Assembly (NCBI GenBank): GCA_012845835.1
Contig: JABAKD010000025.1
Span: forward strand, 12,779,264 to 12,843,263
Length of the DNA: 64,000 nt
Direction: 5' to 3'
Origin: Undaria pinnatifida
Lineage: Eukaryota; Sar; Phaeophyceae; Laminariales; Alariaceae
Part shown: piece by piece, positions 1 to 12,644 of the stretch
How positions within the stretch are numbered: position 1 is the stretch's first letter
Layout of the letters: each line of letters begins with the position of its first letter
Translations under genes and position numbers: made by a program
Notes under the pieces: model-generated
Databases searched by the model: none
The model's input: only the letters and a program-made list of their open reading frames with translations
Told to the model about the DNA's origin: nothing

Positions 1-1185
1 GGCGTTAAAAACACAATTGAAGTGTAACGGCCAAGTCTAGAGGTGGCGTGGTTCCCCGTCTTTCACTATCGGGTTTGAGCACCTCACACGAGTGCTCCGT
101 ACCCTCACTGACAAAAACACTTTGGACGATTGGGTTTGCGCAGCGTGGCTGACTATACAGTTGATGTATATTCCCCCGTTGTTGCTAGGTGGGGGGATCG
201 TCCACATTGTCATGTGTGATGGGCGACCTCCCATCTTGTCTCAACGTTGAAGACTCCCCCTCTTTGGCACTTTGGAGAGAAGGGCCTTTCGGTAGAGAGA
301 GGGTGATCAAGAGCGAGTAGATCACGGTCTAAACAAACTATGTCAATGCACGACACGCGACGGCTTACACTTGACGCCGGTAGTTTGACGTTTATATCTT
401 TTCCCCTTCGATACTATAGCTTGGATGCCGTTCCGATTTATTTCGAATATCCTTCTTTAAAGCAGCAAGCAATACCTCCCGTGAGACGCGTAGGTGCACC
501 GCGTTTTTTCCGACAACCAAAACGACGGTAGAAGGGTCTCTTTTTTTGCAATGGCTCGGGAGTCACTCGTGCGTGTGACCCCGCCGCTCCTTGCTGTGTT
601 AAGTTGCCGGGCTGTATTTGTATTATTACGTGTGAATCCCCAAGGAGATGGCTGACTACGCTGCTCCAAAAAAACGGGGTTTGTCGTTGGGGTATAGAGT
701 CACGCGTGCGACTGGCTCAGCGCTGCCATTGAAACAGGGGTTACCCCCCTTACCGTAGACTGAAAATGACCGTGCTTCAATTTGGGAGCTTCATCACTCT
801 CCCAAAAAGCGGTCTGGATAAAAAACGTACGGCAACCGGATGAGTAATCCCATCGCGTAGGTAACGAGAAGTATGTAAAAAAATGGCCCATTTCCGAAGA
901 TTTTGGGTTAAGGAGCCACGTCGTTCAGACACCATCTCAGACGAAAATTGCTACCTCTATCGTAGCACGCGAGATAATCTTCTGCAAACCGATTCCCATT
1001 TATCCCCTTATCATTTTAGCTACTAGTTCCGTTCCCTACATCTGTTCGTGTTAGCTATTCGTCTCCTATATTCATCACCAACATTTCAACCCCAGACCAT
1101 TGGCAGCAGTGCTTCAGCTTTATCTTTCCTTCCCGACGCGGCCTGGCAATCCATTAGGGCTATTCCACGGGTGGATTCAAGGGCC
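1..1185. other. No gene recognised upstream of the sulfotransferase gene
   Basis: Only short open frames without recognisable motifs occur here. The stretch includes the 5' flank and presumably the promoter of the gene starting at 1186. No clear TATA box, tandem repeat or transposon end was seen. Confidence 0.4.
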
Positions 1186-4127
1186 ATGGCACCGCGGTTC
1201 CAGGTCAGGCGGGTTATCAACACGTTATTATTGGTTTGGTCTCTAGCTTTCATTGCAGCATCTTCGTCTCTAGACCAACGACAAGTCGCCGGAGCAGAGC
1301 ATGGAGAAGAACCATGCCCGCCGTGTGAACTTCTGTTCAGCAAGCTGGAGAGGACCGGCAGGGATGGAAAGCTTGCCCAGGACATACGGGTGCAACAGCG
1401 TGGAGAGCCCAAGTGTGGTACAGGCATAATATATTTCTGGGTTATTGCATCTATGAAGCATGCGTGCGACTACCTTCAAGAACTTTTCGGTGAGTAGAAA
1501 AAAATAACGAGAAAACAGAATAAAGCATTTGTCGGAATTGTACAAGAAACCCTGTGTGTGGTCGTTGCCATTGTCGCTGTCGCTGTCATTGCGGTTGGCA
1601 TTGCCATTGTCGTTGTGGTGGTTGTTGTCGTGGTGTGGTTGGTAGATTTTGTGGCCGTTGTCGCTGCTGTTCTACATGTTATAAAAAAAGGTGTGATGCC
1701 GAGGGATCCTATTTATTCTAATTCACCCTTAATATGAACACCTCGAAGGAAGCCTTTGAGTACGCACATACGCATTCGTTTTGAGACACGAGATATGGCG
1801 TTTGAGACTAGTTTTTGTCTTGGTTTTCCGAAAACAGGTCGACAAAGCTGCCGGATAGACCGAACACATCTTGAGGTCGGACGGTTCCACAGAAGCATGA
1901 TATTTGAGCCAGCCTTGGGCAGAAACGGTTCGAGATGCTCTTGCGAAACGATTGACAGGTGAGCAGCGTGTCAGTCGAATTCAAAGCATATAAGGTAGGA
2001 GTAGCGAGAACTCACGATCAGCACGTTTTCCTTGTTCGTCCTAGCCTAATCTTGTCTTGAATGCTGTGTACCTCCACAATAGCCTACCACTACAAGCAGA
2101 TTCCACATTCTCAGGAGACGGCATAGCGTACGGAGAGCATGAAATACTGCGCGGTTTTCCTTATATTTTTGCGTTTGCCGACATCCACACATTGCCGTTG
2201 AGGCCATATAAAAGCATGCGTCACAAACCATAATCCGTAAACAGGAACGTTAAAACCAGAGTTGACAGAGAAAAGGGGTCCAGGTGGACTGCCAAGGTCG
2301 GCGCCTTCTTAGTCGTGAACATACAGCGTTTTCATTCGCCAGCGGAGTGCAGCTGTCACAACAACACCTTACAACAGCATACACACCACTAATTTTTGTA
2401 CAGAGGCCATGGTTTCGCTGGTGTAGGCTATTGGCCAGGGCAACACGAGGCACCGAATCTAGCTTGACAGGCTGAGCCCCCACCCCCGAACATACTGACC
2501 TAGTGTGTCACCCTTGAACGCACCGTTTAAGTGTCTTCAGTCCCTGCGATTCCTGCTAGGGGATAATGCCTCGAGGACAAATCTCTGTATGCCCAAAGCT
2601 AGGCTGTCAGTGTACATCGACGGCCAAGTTTGCATGACGCGGAGGTTATCATCATCATTGATTCCCCATTTTACATGTTTTATCTCTGTCACGAATCGAC
2701 AGAGGATACACTTGAGAAGAACATATATACGGAAACCAGTCCACGTTTGTGCTGGGACCGCTAACGACAGGTGTTTAGGTCTGTTCTGTCGCAGAATATG
2801 GATGTGCTTCTTTGAAACAATGCTCGTGAGGAATCTGAGAACTGCTGTAGAGCAGTATAAGCGGCGTTTAATTCAACGAGAGAGACCTAAAACGTGTTAG
2901 TACTATATTGCGCTTGCCGGTCAACATACCTTTATCAACGGTGCTACCATGTCCACCGCTGGAGCAATGAAAAATACGTTTAGGGCCACCCCCATCGTGT
3001 AGGGTGTGTTCTCTCGATCAAGGTTTAGACAGCTTTGGCCCTGTTGGGTGTGCAGCCTTTAGCATCAGCGATGGGTGATACAATGGACTTTTAGTGGTGT
3101 GCTAAGACAGCACGATTCATCACGTTTAACGTTCATGGTGCGGAACGCCTTGGGTTTTTTGTCACGTAGTACAGTTGCTCCATACACATGCCTTTCGTGA
3201 ATGATGTAGACAATACTCGACTGACGTGCACTATCTTGAACTATCGCTTCTCAATGTTAGCGTTGCCACAAGACGACCCATTGTTTCTGACACTCTCGTT
3301 TGATTCCGGCGTGGCTGCAATGTAACGAATTGTCGCAGGTCTTTGGTCGTGCACTTTTGACGATGCCCTTTTAATGCCGGCACCACTATCCGTCTTGGTA
3401 TCGCTTGCTTGCTATTCTCTTCAGAGTGTCCATCACCACTTCAAAAAAAGCAAAGCACATGCTTCCAGTGGAGAGTAGCTGCGCCTTCAGTCACCATGGC
3501 GGTATAGGGTTTTCAAAAATGGAAGCAGGAGGAACTGCGAGGAGATCGCCCTGCTCGTTCCCTGACGGCTCCCACGTAAACAACTTAGACGAACTGTGGC
3601 GATGCATGCACGAAGCAAATTGTGATATCACGGACGATTGGATTCAGATGTCTACTTTAAGGGACCCGAGACCGGCGATTGTTAGCACTTTCTACCACGT
3701 CGAGACTCACAGCAACCGTAAACTTGGAAATTTGGATGCCTTTGTCGCTAGGGAATTGCCGATCATGTGCCAGTGGTTGGCATTGCGCCACATGCTTTTC
3801 GCCGGGATCCTCGGCGATCAGTCGATTGAAATATGGTACAGTGACGCCTTTTCCGACCCTTTAGGCTGGCACTATCACTGGTTTCAATCAATTGGCATGC
3901 AGCTCCCAATGAAAGTTATCGAATCTTCAGCCAGGGCGGCGGCAACTGGGAAATTTGACTTCAGCCATAAGCCAATGGACACACATCCGGGGGAGAAACC
4001 CAGAGTTAAAGGTGGTGTCCGGCGGTTTCAAGACGAGGTTAGCCCGGAAACGCTTGAGCTTGCGGATGCTGTGCTTCGTACGTGGTTGCCCCCTGTACTG
4101 CTTGAACGGCTTGGTGTGGTACCATGA
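1186..4127 (+). CDS. Sulfotransferase-like protein, three exons
   Basis: Exons 1186-1489, 1838-1958 and 3425-4127 join in phase (304+121+703 bp) to 375 codons plus stop. Donors are GTGAGT and GTGAGC; both acceptors are CAG. The start is the first in-frame ATG. Residues ~10-27 form a hydrophobic segment, which suggests a type II Golgi anchor or a signal peptide. PKCGTG at residues ~75-80 resembles the 5'-phosphosulfate loop (PKxGTT) of PAPS-dependent sulfotransferases. RDPRPAIVSTFYH at ~221-233 resembles the 3'-phosphate-binding R...S motif that follows it. Family knowledge: such enzymes move sulfate from PAPS to carbohydrates, and brown algae make sulfated fucans. The substrate is inference. 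Oddities: the last Thr of the loop is Gly, and intron 2 is 1.47 kb. A glycosyltransferase-like or unrelated secretory protein is the alternative. Confidence 0.66.
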
Positions 4128-5090
4128 TCGCTCGACTTTGCGAATGCCGTGCTCCGTACGTGGTTTCGCTCTGCGCTGCTTGAACGCTTAGGAGTATTAC
4201 CGCGAACAACACTACTTCTCAGCCACGGAAAGGAGCGCCGAACGTTGAACGATCCCGTGGCGTTGAACATTTTATGCCTAAGGTTTCTTAGCAGTTGACA
4301 CCCTCAAGTGTGGAACTATCGGGTAGTGTGATATTTTGACGACTGGCGTGTTTGAGCACGAGCGCCTTTTAACGCTGGACGGGTTGCACGAGCGAATGTC
4401 TGTGAAGGAATGTTTCGAGTGAGGTATTGAGCTCCTTATGTAAGGAACTCAGAGGCATGATCTGCACCATTAGCGCTAGATGATTCGTTGGCAGGGTGGA
4501 TAGTTTTGCCCGTGCGGCTGCAGCTATCCTTTCGTTGAGAACAATCCTCTCGGCGAGGTTAGCGGAAATCGTGCTATGTAGACTTTACCCACAAGCAATT
4601 CGACCTCGACCTGGGAGAAGAACCTAGGTTTTCGAAAGGTGCACGGCAACTTGTATGCCCTGGAGCGTTTGAAGTCGCTGATGCCATGCTCCGAAGGTTT
4701 GTGTCTCTTGTACTGCTGGGTCGTTTTGGCGTAGAAACCTATGCACTCGAGCTCGCAGCGCACATGCATTCCTTTTGTACTGGGTGATTGTTTCGGTGTT
4801 GTACAGTTAGAGCAGTACAACGTATACTGCTCAACAAGTACTGCGTGGCTGCGGTATGGATGGAGTTGGTTCATGATCAAGCCCGCAGCAACAATGTTCT
4901 GGCGTCCACCGTTCATAGAAGAAAGCCAGAGGCGACTATCCGGGAAGATGACCTCCATGGCGGGGGGGGTGGAAGAGGAAGGAAAATATACAGGAGTTTG
5001 AGAAGAAAGTCGACCTTGAAACGCTTGACCTCGCAGATGCTGTGTTTCGTACATTGTTGGGCCCTTTTCGCGTGATAAACTATATTTGGT
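4050..5090 (+). repeat. Serial decayed copies of the sulfotransferase C-terminal tail
   Basis: The last coding stretch (about 4055-4127, ending ...LRTWLPPVLLERLGVVP) reappears just downstream. At about 4132-4205 it reads as LRTWFRSALLERLGVLP. Weaker copies lie near 4665-4735 and 5015-5080, where the words for 'leucine-rich ADAVLRT' recur. The first extra copy sits 77 bp after the original and has lost the stop context. This is local tandem duplication of a terminal exon segment, now non-coding. Confidence 0.6.
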
Positions 5091-5099
5091 ACCGTGAAT

Positions 5100-6150
5100 T
5101 CTCGACCTCACAGGCCGTTTTCGTACATTGTTGAACTGTGTAGCTTAGACAGGGTCGATTTAGCACCATCAACAGTACCTGGTACTATGTTTCCAACTTC
5201 TGAACAGTTGGTGGAAGGGTTGTTCTGTTCATAGAGAGTAAGACATAGGCAATAGATACGCCGCATAGGATACGCCGCTATATTGTTGATTCCGCGAGGC
5301 AAGGCAGATGTCCCCGGTGTGTGTGCCCGAGCGAGGAAAGTAGATTTTGCAATGCTAAAGTCTAGTTCTAGCTGCTATTGTCGACCTTCCGTGACAGCGA
5401 TGTGTGCGACACAGCGGCAGAGTGCGGTGGTTGGTGCAACACAAGGTAGGTGTGCCTGATCGTATACGACGTTGTACTTGTAGCTGGAAACTCACGAATC
5501 GAGATCTTCGTATCTGTACCGAATACGCACCAGAGAGGCCGACGACAGCCAGAACATCGGTGAATGTGGATTGGATATCCGAAAAAGCTACAGATTCCAC
5601 GTATATCTTATATTTGGTTGAACGTGTTTCCAGAATTGGGGTATTGATTCTTGAGCATATGTGGGGCGATTTATCCCAGCCTCCAGGCAACAACTTCTTG
5701 TCGGCTTTTTGGTCTACATTGTGTTGGCTTTATGATGGCTACGCTACTTGTCAACGAGAAATATTATACAGCTGGCTCATGTAATGCGGCGCCCTGGAAC
5801 GTCGCCGTAGGGCCGTTATAATCATTCCTCACGCCGCCATAACGCGTGACCGGCCGGGACCATCTGCAAACCAAGCTTCCACGACCTATGACCCCACCGT
5901 TATTCCCTCCATATCTCCTGCTGCTTGTTACTCCTTGTGAGCTGCTGGTGCTGCGATCTTCTGAGATTGATTCTGCTGGTTCTTTGCTCGTCCAGCATCT
6001 ACTCTTGTTGTTAATTCGAACTCCCTCTCTTCCAAAACGAGTAAATCGCTTCTGCGACCGCTCATAGGGCACCACCAACTCATCGCCTGCGAACCGGGGC
6101 AACTAAAATCTGCCTTCTCGTAGAAAACCTGCGACTGGAGCATCACGCAG
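5100..6150. other. Intergenic stretch, no recognised gene
   Basis: One unrecognised plus-strand frame (5404-5784, about 126 codons) and a minus-strand frame (5764-6102) overlap at their ends. Neither shows a known motif, signal peptide or convincing splice structure. Both are left uncalled. Confidence 0.35.
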
Positions 6151-6156
6151 TTTTCA

Positions 6157-6354
6157 TAGGCGAGTATTGGCCCTTCAATCGAGCAAATTCACAGCTGACG
6201 TGTTTGATTTGATACCAAAGAGACATATGAGACGGGAACTGGTCCTGGCTATTTATAGGCGAGTATCGGCCCTTCAATCGAGCAAATTCACAGCTGACGT
6301 GTTTGATTTAATACCAAGGAGCATATGAGACGGGAACTGGTCCTGGCTACATTA
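6157..6354. repeat. 99 bp tandem duplication, two copies
   Basis: A unit starting TAGGCGAGTATTGG and ending near GGTCCTGGCTA is repeated directly with only a handful of differences (6157-6255 and 6256-6354). The high identity implies a recent event. Confidence 0.85.
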
Positions 6355-6785
6355 GTTTACACATTAAAATCTGTATATCTTCACCCCATCAACAGACCAA
6401 TCGGTGTATTGTCATCACTCTCTACGTTAACATTTACCCTGAAGAAAGATGATTGATTATTGATGGCGCTATTTCACGAAAAAAACAGCGGGTAATGTAG
6501 AGACCCGACCCTCATTACAGCCAGACACCACCACGGTTGTGCCTTGTTAAGCATACCTCAACACTCCACTGGCATTGCTTCGCTCTTTGTAGTTGGTACA
6601 TACCAGAACCACGAGAATGCGGCCACCTTCTCCAGGCAATACACGGCTCACCATATCTGTTATATCAATGTTAAGTAAATTTTGACGGTGGACACTATAA
6701 GCAAATGATTACAATCTATATATAATGTTTTCAATACAGCGACACTATCCAAATATTCTCAAGGGATTACGAACCATTAAGCTAC

Positions 6786-6935
6786 ACTCCAGCTGTGACA
6801 TCGAACTTTCGTCAAAACTTATATTTCCAAGCTGTGTGTGATACTCCGATGATCGACTGGGCGTGTGCCCGGTCACCGGCACCCCTTAGAACTACAGTGT
6901 AGCTTGTGCCAAGGTTAACAGAGTGTGATATTTAA
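6786..6935 (+). repeat. Dispersed repeat family A, copy 1
   Basis: The stretch contains the family's core words: CACTCCAGCTGTGA, then GTCAAAACT, AAGCTGTGTGTGATACTCCG and, further on, AACTACAGTGTAGCT. The same ordered words occur at 48840, 49575, 56870 and 58793, and reversed at 33213 and 62497. Confidence 0.65.
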
Positions 6936-7215
6936 TTGCGCGAGTGACATCTCAAAGATGTTCACACATCACCTTGCTTCGCAATAAAACTAATCACGCC
7001 GCCATTACGTATAAAACGATACCTACTCCGCCACATTCGAGATTGTTTCAAACGTTTATCTTGATCGCTAGGGCAAATCTGTTTCATCCAGCCCTGTATC
7101 AGAACTCCGCTTCTTTCGTTGCCCGTCGCACCTCCTCCCCAACCTCATCTTCCCTCTTCTAACGACAATGCCGACAACACGGGGATCAAAATCGAGAGTG
7201 AGTGCGACAGTCATG

Positions 7216-7498
7216 TGTAAGGTTATAGGTGGGGACACAAAGTGCCCCCTGCAGGTCTGCCAATTGAGCAGGTCCTCGGAAAGTACTCTCTTTCGTAGCC
7301 TTCGTAGAGACGTAGCTTTATTCGATTCCCCCAGAGCCCCGAATAGCTTCTGAAGTCAGAGGCACGTACCTCCGATCTAATTCCTAACTTTCCCGAATAT
7401 AAAACGCTAAACGTATCATACGAAATATATCCAAAACATCTCAGATTCGTATAACTACAGTCCTTTCGAGGCCGTATATTAACTCTAGCCTACCCTCA
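7216..7498 (-). repeat. 3' LTR of E1
   Basis: The 283 bp sequence matches 20506-20787 along its full length, with shared blocks such as CTTTATTCGAT, CTTCGTAGAGACGT and CCTTTCGAGGCCGTAT. It has 5'-TG...CA-3' ends on both strands. Confidence 0.8.
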
Positions 7499-8440
7499 TG
7501 AGTCGCATATGCAGAAATAACGAAGATTCGGGGAAACTCCGGTTCTACGAACTAGACCATGAGTCGAAGATGCGGCTCTTCAAAATCCACTCCCACACCT
7601 CTGACGGTCTGGCTATGGAGCCAGGAACACGCGAAGAAAAACAGTTGAAAGAAACGCAGACCCTTCAACAAGGCAGACGTCACCCATCAAAAACCTGCCG
7701 CGTGCCGCCGGTGTGGCGGGGGGGGGCAGAAAAGGCTGTAGAACCTTGTTCATGCCGCCGGTGTGGCGGGGGGGGGTGGGAAAGGCTCTACGGCAAACCA
7801 ACCACAGAAACGTTACTATGGCGAGGCGAGCCCTCGTCGATATGGAGGGGAACACAGGCGCTAACACAAGGGAGTAGTCATGCGAATAACCTCCCCCGGG
7901 CCATTGGCAAGGCGGGGGGTTAGACGAGGGAACAACAAATACCAAAGATGGAAGGTGGCAACACCCACAGCCCCGCTAGGAGGGGAAGTGCTTGGTCGAA
8001 AAAAAAAAGTAGAACAAATACAACACACAAATGATAAAAGATGACACACAGACGCGTACATGGCCCTGTACCTCGTTACGCGGGAACTGGGTACCCTGGT
8101 CGCTCCCGAGCTCTGGGTTGAGGAGGGCATCGGCAAGGCGAACTTGAACAATGACGAAAATGCGATAGCCCTGTGCCGCAGTCAGCGGCGTTTTACCCGA
8201 ACCCTGGCCCGGCACTGAGCAGGGTGGTCGGCAGGACAGAAATAAAACATAATGGAAAAAACTGCCCCGAAACCCGACGAAGACCCTCAGGACAGTAAGA
8301 ACAACCTGAAGACAAAGAGTCGAACCTCATAACCCCAAAAATTGAAAAACTATCGAGGAACGGTGGCGGCTTGAACGTCAACTGTCCACGGCCTCTCCTC
8401 GAGATTTGTCTACGTTACGTTGGATTTCCCGAGGAAACGC
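7499..8440 (-). other. E1 region between integrase tail and 3' LTR
   Basis: No minus-strand domain was recognised. A direct repeat of about 58 bp around 7696-7790 carries the word TGCCGCCGGTGTGGCGGGGG twice. The plus-strand frame 7498-7923 looks incidental to that repeat. Confidence 0.4.
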
Positions 8441-8459
8441 ACCGGCGATGTGAAGTTAC

Positions 8460-8690
8460 AAGCACCAAGAGTCTCGTACGGCTCCCGTCGAAGTCGTGTA
8501 GCGCGCCGGGGAAAGAGGACGTTTAATCGGTCCCGGGGAATCCACAAAGAGGACCAGGTATACCTTGTCCCCGGTAGTGCTGGCGCTGATTTTTGCAAGC
8601 CACCATAACCCATCGTCTCCCTTGTACCAAACGTGGGCTCCCTCAGGGTGTACTGTGTCGTGGTAGCGACGTAGCTAATCAGCGCGGGGA
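8460..8690 (-). pseudogene. E1 Pol C-terminal tail, small aromatic domain (Tudor/chromo-like)
   Basis: Reading the minus strand gives a stretch with GAHVWYKGDDGLWWLAKIS followed by a KVYLVLFVDS strand. This W..A.I...Y.V.F.D pattern resembles Tudor or chromo-barrel folds that some gypsy integrases carry at the C-terminus. The frame differs from that of the integrase core, so it is broken. The domain assignment is inference from pattern only. Confidence 0.4.
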
Positions 8691-8930
8691 ACATAGGTGT
8701 AGCCCGGTGCTAGGAAACGTTCCCCGTTGTTGCGGGAGAGCTTACGCTGTGCCGCCCCGATCCGCATTCGGTGGTACAGGCGGTTGGTTTGGCGGCGCTG
8801 GTCCGGGGTTCCGGCCCAATAACGCACGATGTGGGCCCGGGAGAGGTGAAGGTCCATTGCTCATTCCCTGAAAGGTTCGGAGAGTCCCGCCCAATGCGTC
8901 TTTAATAGAACCGCGATGACGCCGTACCGA

Positions 8931-10511
8931 CTAATGACCAGTGATTTGCTCCACCTCCAGCCGTTGGAAGGGAGTCGAAATGCCGTCTCGAGTGGCGTGG
9001 TACGGCGTGGACTTCTTGGAAAAATTGTTGAGCACGTACTGGGTCAGCCCCGACGTTAGGTATCGGGGCATGTTACCGCTGTCGTGGGGGTTGGCATAGG
9101 GTTTGCGGCGCTCGATGGCCACTCGTCGACGAGCGTCCGACCCGGGCAGTTCGGAAGGGAGATCAAAATAGAGGAGTTTTCTCCCGAGCGGCCAACGGTC
9201 CGGGGTCTCGGCGGCGGAGCAGGGACCGACCGCTAGGACCTTGTACGGGCCCGTCCAGTTAAGCGCGGGTTTGGCCTTGAATACCTTGGGATCAGCGTTC
9301 GCCTTCACACCCTGGCGGGTGGTAGAGGCAGAATTGTCTACCCATGCCCAATCACTCACATCGAAATTAGGTGCTGGACGCAGCGCGTCGGCGAGGGCGG
9401 AGTTTCTGCGGTTAACACGGGAAACGATAGGGGCGTGGTGTGCCCGGACAATGTCGCTCGCGCGCTTTTGCCGGTAGTTGGCCAAGTCGCAATGGGCCAG
9501 GTGATCACGGGCCAGCCTCTGGTGTCCCACGACGCCAGTGCGGTCGAAAACCGTCAAGGGGGGGCGTGGGAGTCTGCTCATGTGGACCTCGGTGGGCACC
9601 AGACCCGTCGGCGCGCTAGCGGAATTGTTGTAAGCGAATTTTTCGTGGGACAGATGCAAGTCCCAATCGTCTTGTCGCTCGTTGACGGCCACAGCCAGCA
9701 TTTGAGCCATAGTGTGGTTTACCCGCTCAACGCCCCCGTTACAGTTAGGATGATAGGAGTTTGTAGCAAGCTTGTGCACACCCAACAGCTGATATACTGC
9801 TTGTGAAAGTTTGGAGCAGAACTGCAGTCTGTTGTTCGAGAGTATGGTGCGCGGTACCCCCACAAGGAGATGATTTGGTTTACCAGAATATTGGCTGTAC
9901 CCTCCTCGGTGAACTCAGCGGCAGTGACGGGGAACATGTAGGCCCGACGACTGAGTCGATCGGTGAACAGCAGGATGTAGGTTTACTTCATTGTGTGACC
10001 GGAAAGGGCCGAGATAGTCAACACCGATGGCGACACCTGGACCTTCCGGTGAACGGATTGAGATAATGGGCCGGCGGATAGTAAGCCATGGGATTCCCCG
10101 CGCTTGGCACTTCCAGCAGTGGCGAAGCCACCACCGGGTGCACACATTTATGCCAATCCACCAATAAAACCGCTCCAGCATGCGCAACGTGCGCGTGGTG
10201 CAAAGGTGAGAAGAGACCGTCGAGTGACAATCTTGCATGATCCAAGAGCGCATGAGCAGGGGAACGTAGATGCGAACTGGCTCGTCTTTTAGTAAGCAAT
10301 CAGCTCGCCCCACAGAGATGGGTTTTTCAGACCTTGTTGGTGGCAGTGTCGGGTTACGAACGAGTAGGACGATGTCGTCGTCGGTTTTATGTAGTCGACC
10401 CTTACCCGCCAGCTCCTTGAGGTCTGAGAGGGATAGACGCTTGTGCGAGAGGTAGCACGCACAAACGTCGGGCGGCAGGACCGATGGCCGGCCGGTAGAA
10501 ACGTCACGCAT
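8931..10511 (-). pseudogene. E1 integrase, frameshifted and catalytically altered
   Basis: The N-terminal part (about 10511-9915) has an HHCC zinc-binding pattern: H-x5-H, then C-x2-C in LRHCWKCQAR. The first catalytic Asp lies in VDYLGPF. After a frameshift near 9870 the core continues with a conserved-type strand ILSNNRLQF and then NGGVERVNHTM, which holds the catalytic Glu. The usual second Asp of the DDE triad (ILSDxG) is Asn, so this copy should not integrate. The remaining ~200 residues include a WTGPYKVL strand typical of the integrase C-terminal domain. No RT precedes it within 1 kb. Confidence 0.8.
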
Positions 10512-11266
10512 CTTGGCGTGGCACGACGGCCCGGCGTGCTGCTTTCGCTTCTAATCGTCATGTGAATAACGCTCGACGGAATCAGCGAACCGCGAACCAG
10601 CAGCGTCGCCGACGGCGTCCGACCTTGCATATGCAGTCGGCGTGTCACCAGGAGACAGCGTGAGCCGTAAGAGAGGAGCTGCCACATAGCCTTTGCGTGA
10701 TCGCGGTCGGACGGTAGTGACACCGTGCGTACCGGCAACTCGACAAGAGCAGGGGTCACGGCGGCGGGCGAAGCCGGCCTCGGCAGTGGAACTCGCGGCG
10801 GTGTTGTAGCTTGTCTGGAAGATAGCCGAGGGGCCCCGCCGGGCCCGAATCCCAAATCTACACCAGGGGTGCATTACCCGTTGCTGTCGCTGTTCGTCGG
10901 CGCGTCGTCGACGACGGAAGGGCTGGAGAGTCAATAAAGGCGGAGACGGACACATCCAAGCGGGTGGTCGCGGCGACGGCCGCCTTTTTTGTAGAACCCC
11001 GGGATAGAGGAGTCGGATGTGCGATGGGCGTCGCTGCAGCCAGGGCGTCTGCAGAGCCCGCGCCGCTTTCGATATGTATTGCAAAACCGGAAGCGAAAAC
11101 GGTATCAGCGGCAGGTGAAATCACCCCGCGGCCGGTACAGCCTTAGTTAGTGACAACGGAGGCAGAAACACGTGCGACGAGTCTCCCTGGGAAAGCGAAA
11201 AAGCCGTCAATCCTTATGCGTGGCTCGTGTGTGCAAAAATCGTTGTATGCGGTAGATGTGAGAATG

Positions 11267-11424
11267 AGCCCACCCAAGGCAGCATGTTCAGTGCGGGGCA
11301 CGAGCCCACCCAGAACAGTGCTTTCGGCAAGGGGTTCTAGTCCACCCAAAGTAGTGCTTTCAGTGTGGGGCACGAGCCCACCCAAGACAGTGCTTTAGAC
11401 GAGAGGCGCGAGTCCACCCGAACC
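11267..11424. repeat. 36 bp minisatellite, four-plus units
   Basis: Units begin at 11267, 11303, 11339 and 11375, each opening AGYCCACCCA and closing GGGGCACG or similar. A partial fifth starts at 11411. The period is exactly 36, so it stays in frame on both strands. Confidence 0.85.
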
Positions 11425-12644
11425 GACCCCTGGGATCGGTGAGAGGGAACGCGCAGCCCGCGGCCCTACCACTATCTCCAACGGGGTTGGGGCTTGTCAA
11501 CCCCACGAGGAAGAAGTTTGTCAAGCCTATTCGGTCGTACTCCGTAGCAGGCTCTGGAAAACGGCCGCAAAAATCAACGATGCCGTTGGCGCTGCCTTCG
11601 CGGTACTCAAGTGTGCAATCGAACGCGGTGACGAACTCAAGCTACCGCTGGACTCGTGCATTGAGGGTCGCCACTTTGCCAATGCTCTTCTGTGTCTTGT
11701 GGCCGGAGGATATGCGGAACGTTGTTCCCTACAGTATCCTCGGAGTCGTTTGGGAGCCCGAACAAAGCTGCCGTTCCCCAAATCTAGAGGAGTCTAGTGC
11801 CTCTCCGAGTCGAGCGTTGCTCGACTGATATACGCGATTGTGATAGTGAACAAAACGTCGTCCAGCGTCACATTACCCTCGACGAAACAGGGACAGTGTT
11901 CTGACCCTGCAAGGTCAGGGCTGACGCTAGAAACTATCTCCAAACTTTCACGGTATTTAATTAGCCAATGCGCCCGAGGAATATGTCGGCAACGCAGATG
12001 GGGAAGCTTTGCGAGCGCTGGCCGCTGTTAACGGCCCAGATATGGCGCGTACAAGATTTCTTGGTTCTTGTATTCGCAGTGCAGGTACGGAACCGATTAG
12101 AGGAGGCCAGGTGCGCCGACTCGGTCTCATTGTCGGGAATAGCTTCGCGAACGGCAGGCCGTGCCTCACCGAGCAAGCTTTTCCTCTTCCCTGGCGTGGG
12201 TCGTTGGCCCTGAGACCATCCGCCCGGAGACCAATGCCCCACACTGGTTCCGGAGGGTAGGGTTCAGCCAGAAGCTTGTTGTCAGAGCTCAAGAGGTTAT
12301 TTGTTTCTGGTTGGATTCTGCGTGAATTTATCGTAGGTGCCAGATAATACGTCGTTTTGCTTCTTTCTGTCCCCAACACGGGAGTTAAAGTGGCGCACGC
12401 TTCGACAAATGGGTTTGCGTGTGCTTGGACTAGGCGACGACATTACGAGCCTCACTGGTCGGTGGTCTTGGAAAAGCCTGGTCTTTGCGGCCATCATGTT
12501 TTGCTCCACACAAGAATATGGCACGTCGTCCACCGCCAACGACGAAGGGGACCACGGGGAAAAATAGGATGGGGGCTGCCAGAATAACACTACTTTGTCT
12601 GTGGAGTATTCCGGAGAAGTGTCAAAAGCCGTGTTGGAATTCGG

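Noticed and set aside
1560-1670. Possible minisatellite of TTGTCGTTG/TTGCCATTG words in sulfotransferase intron 1
   Set aside because: It is low complexity with no stable unit length and was not annotated separately.
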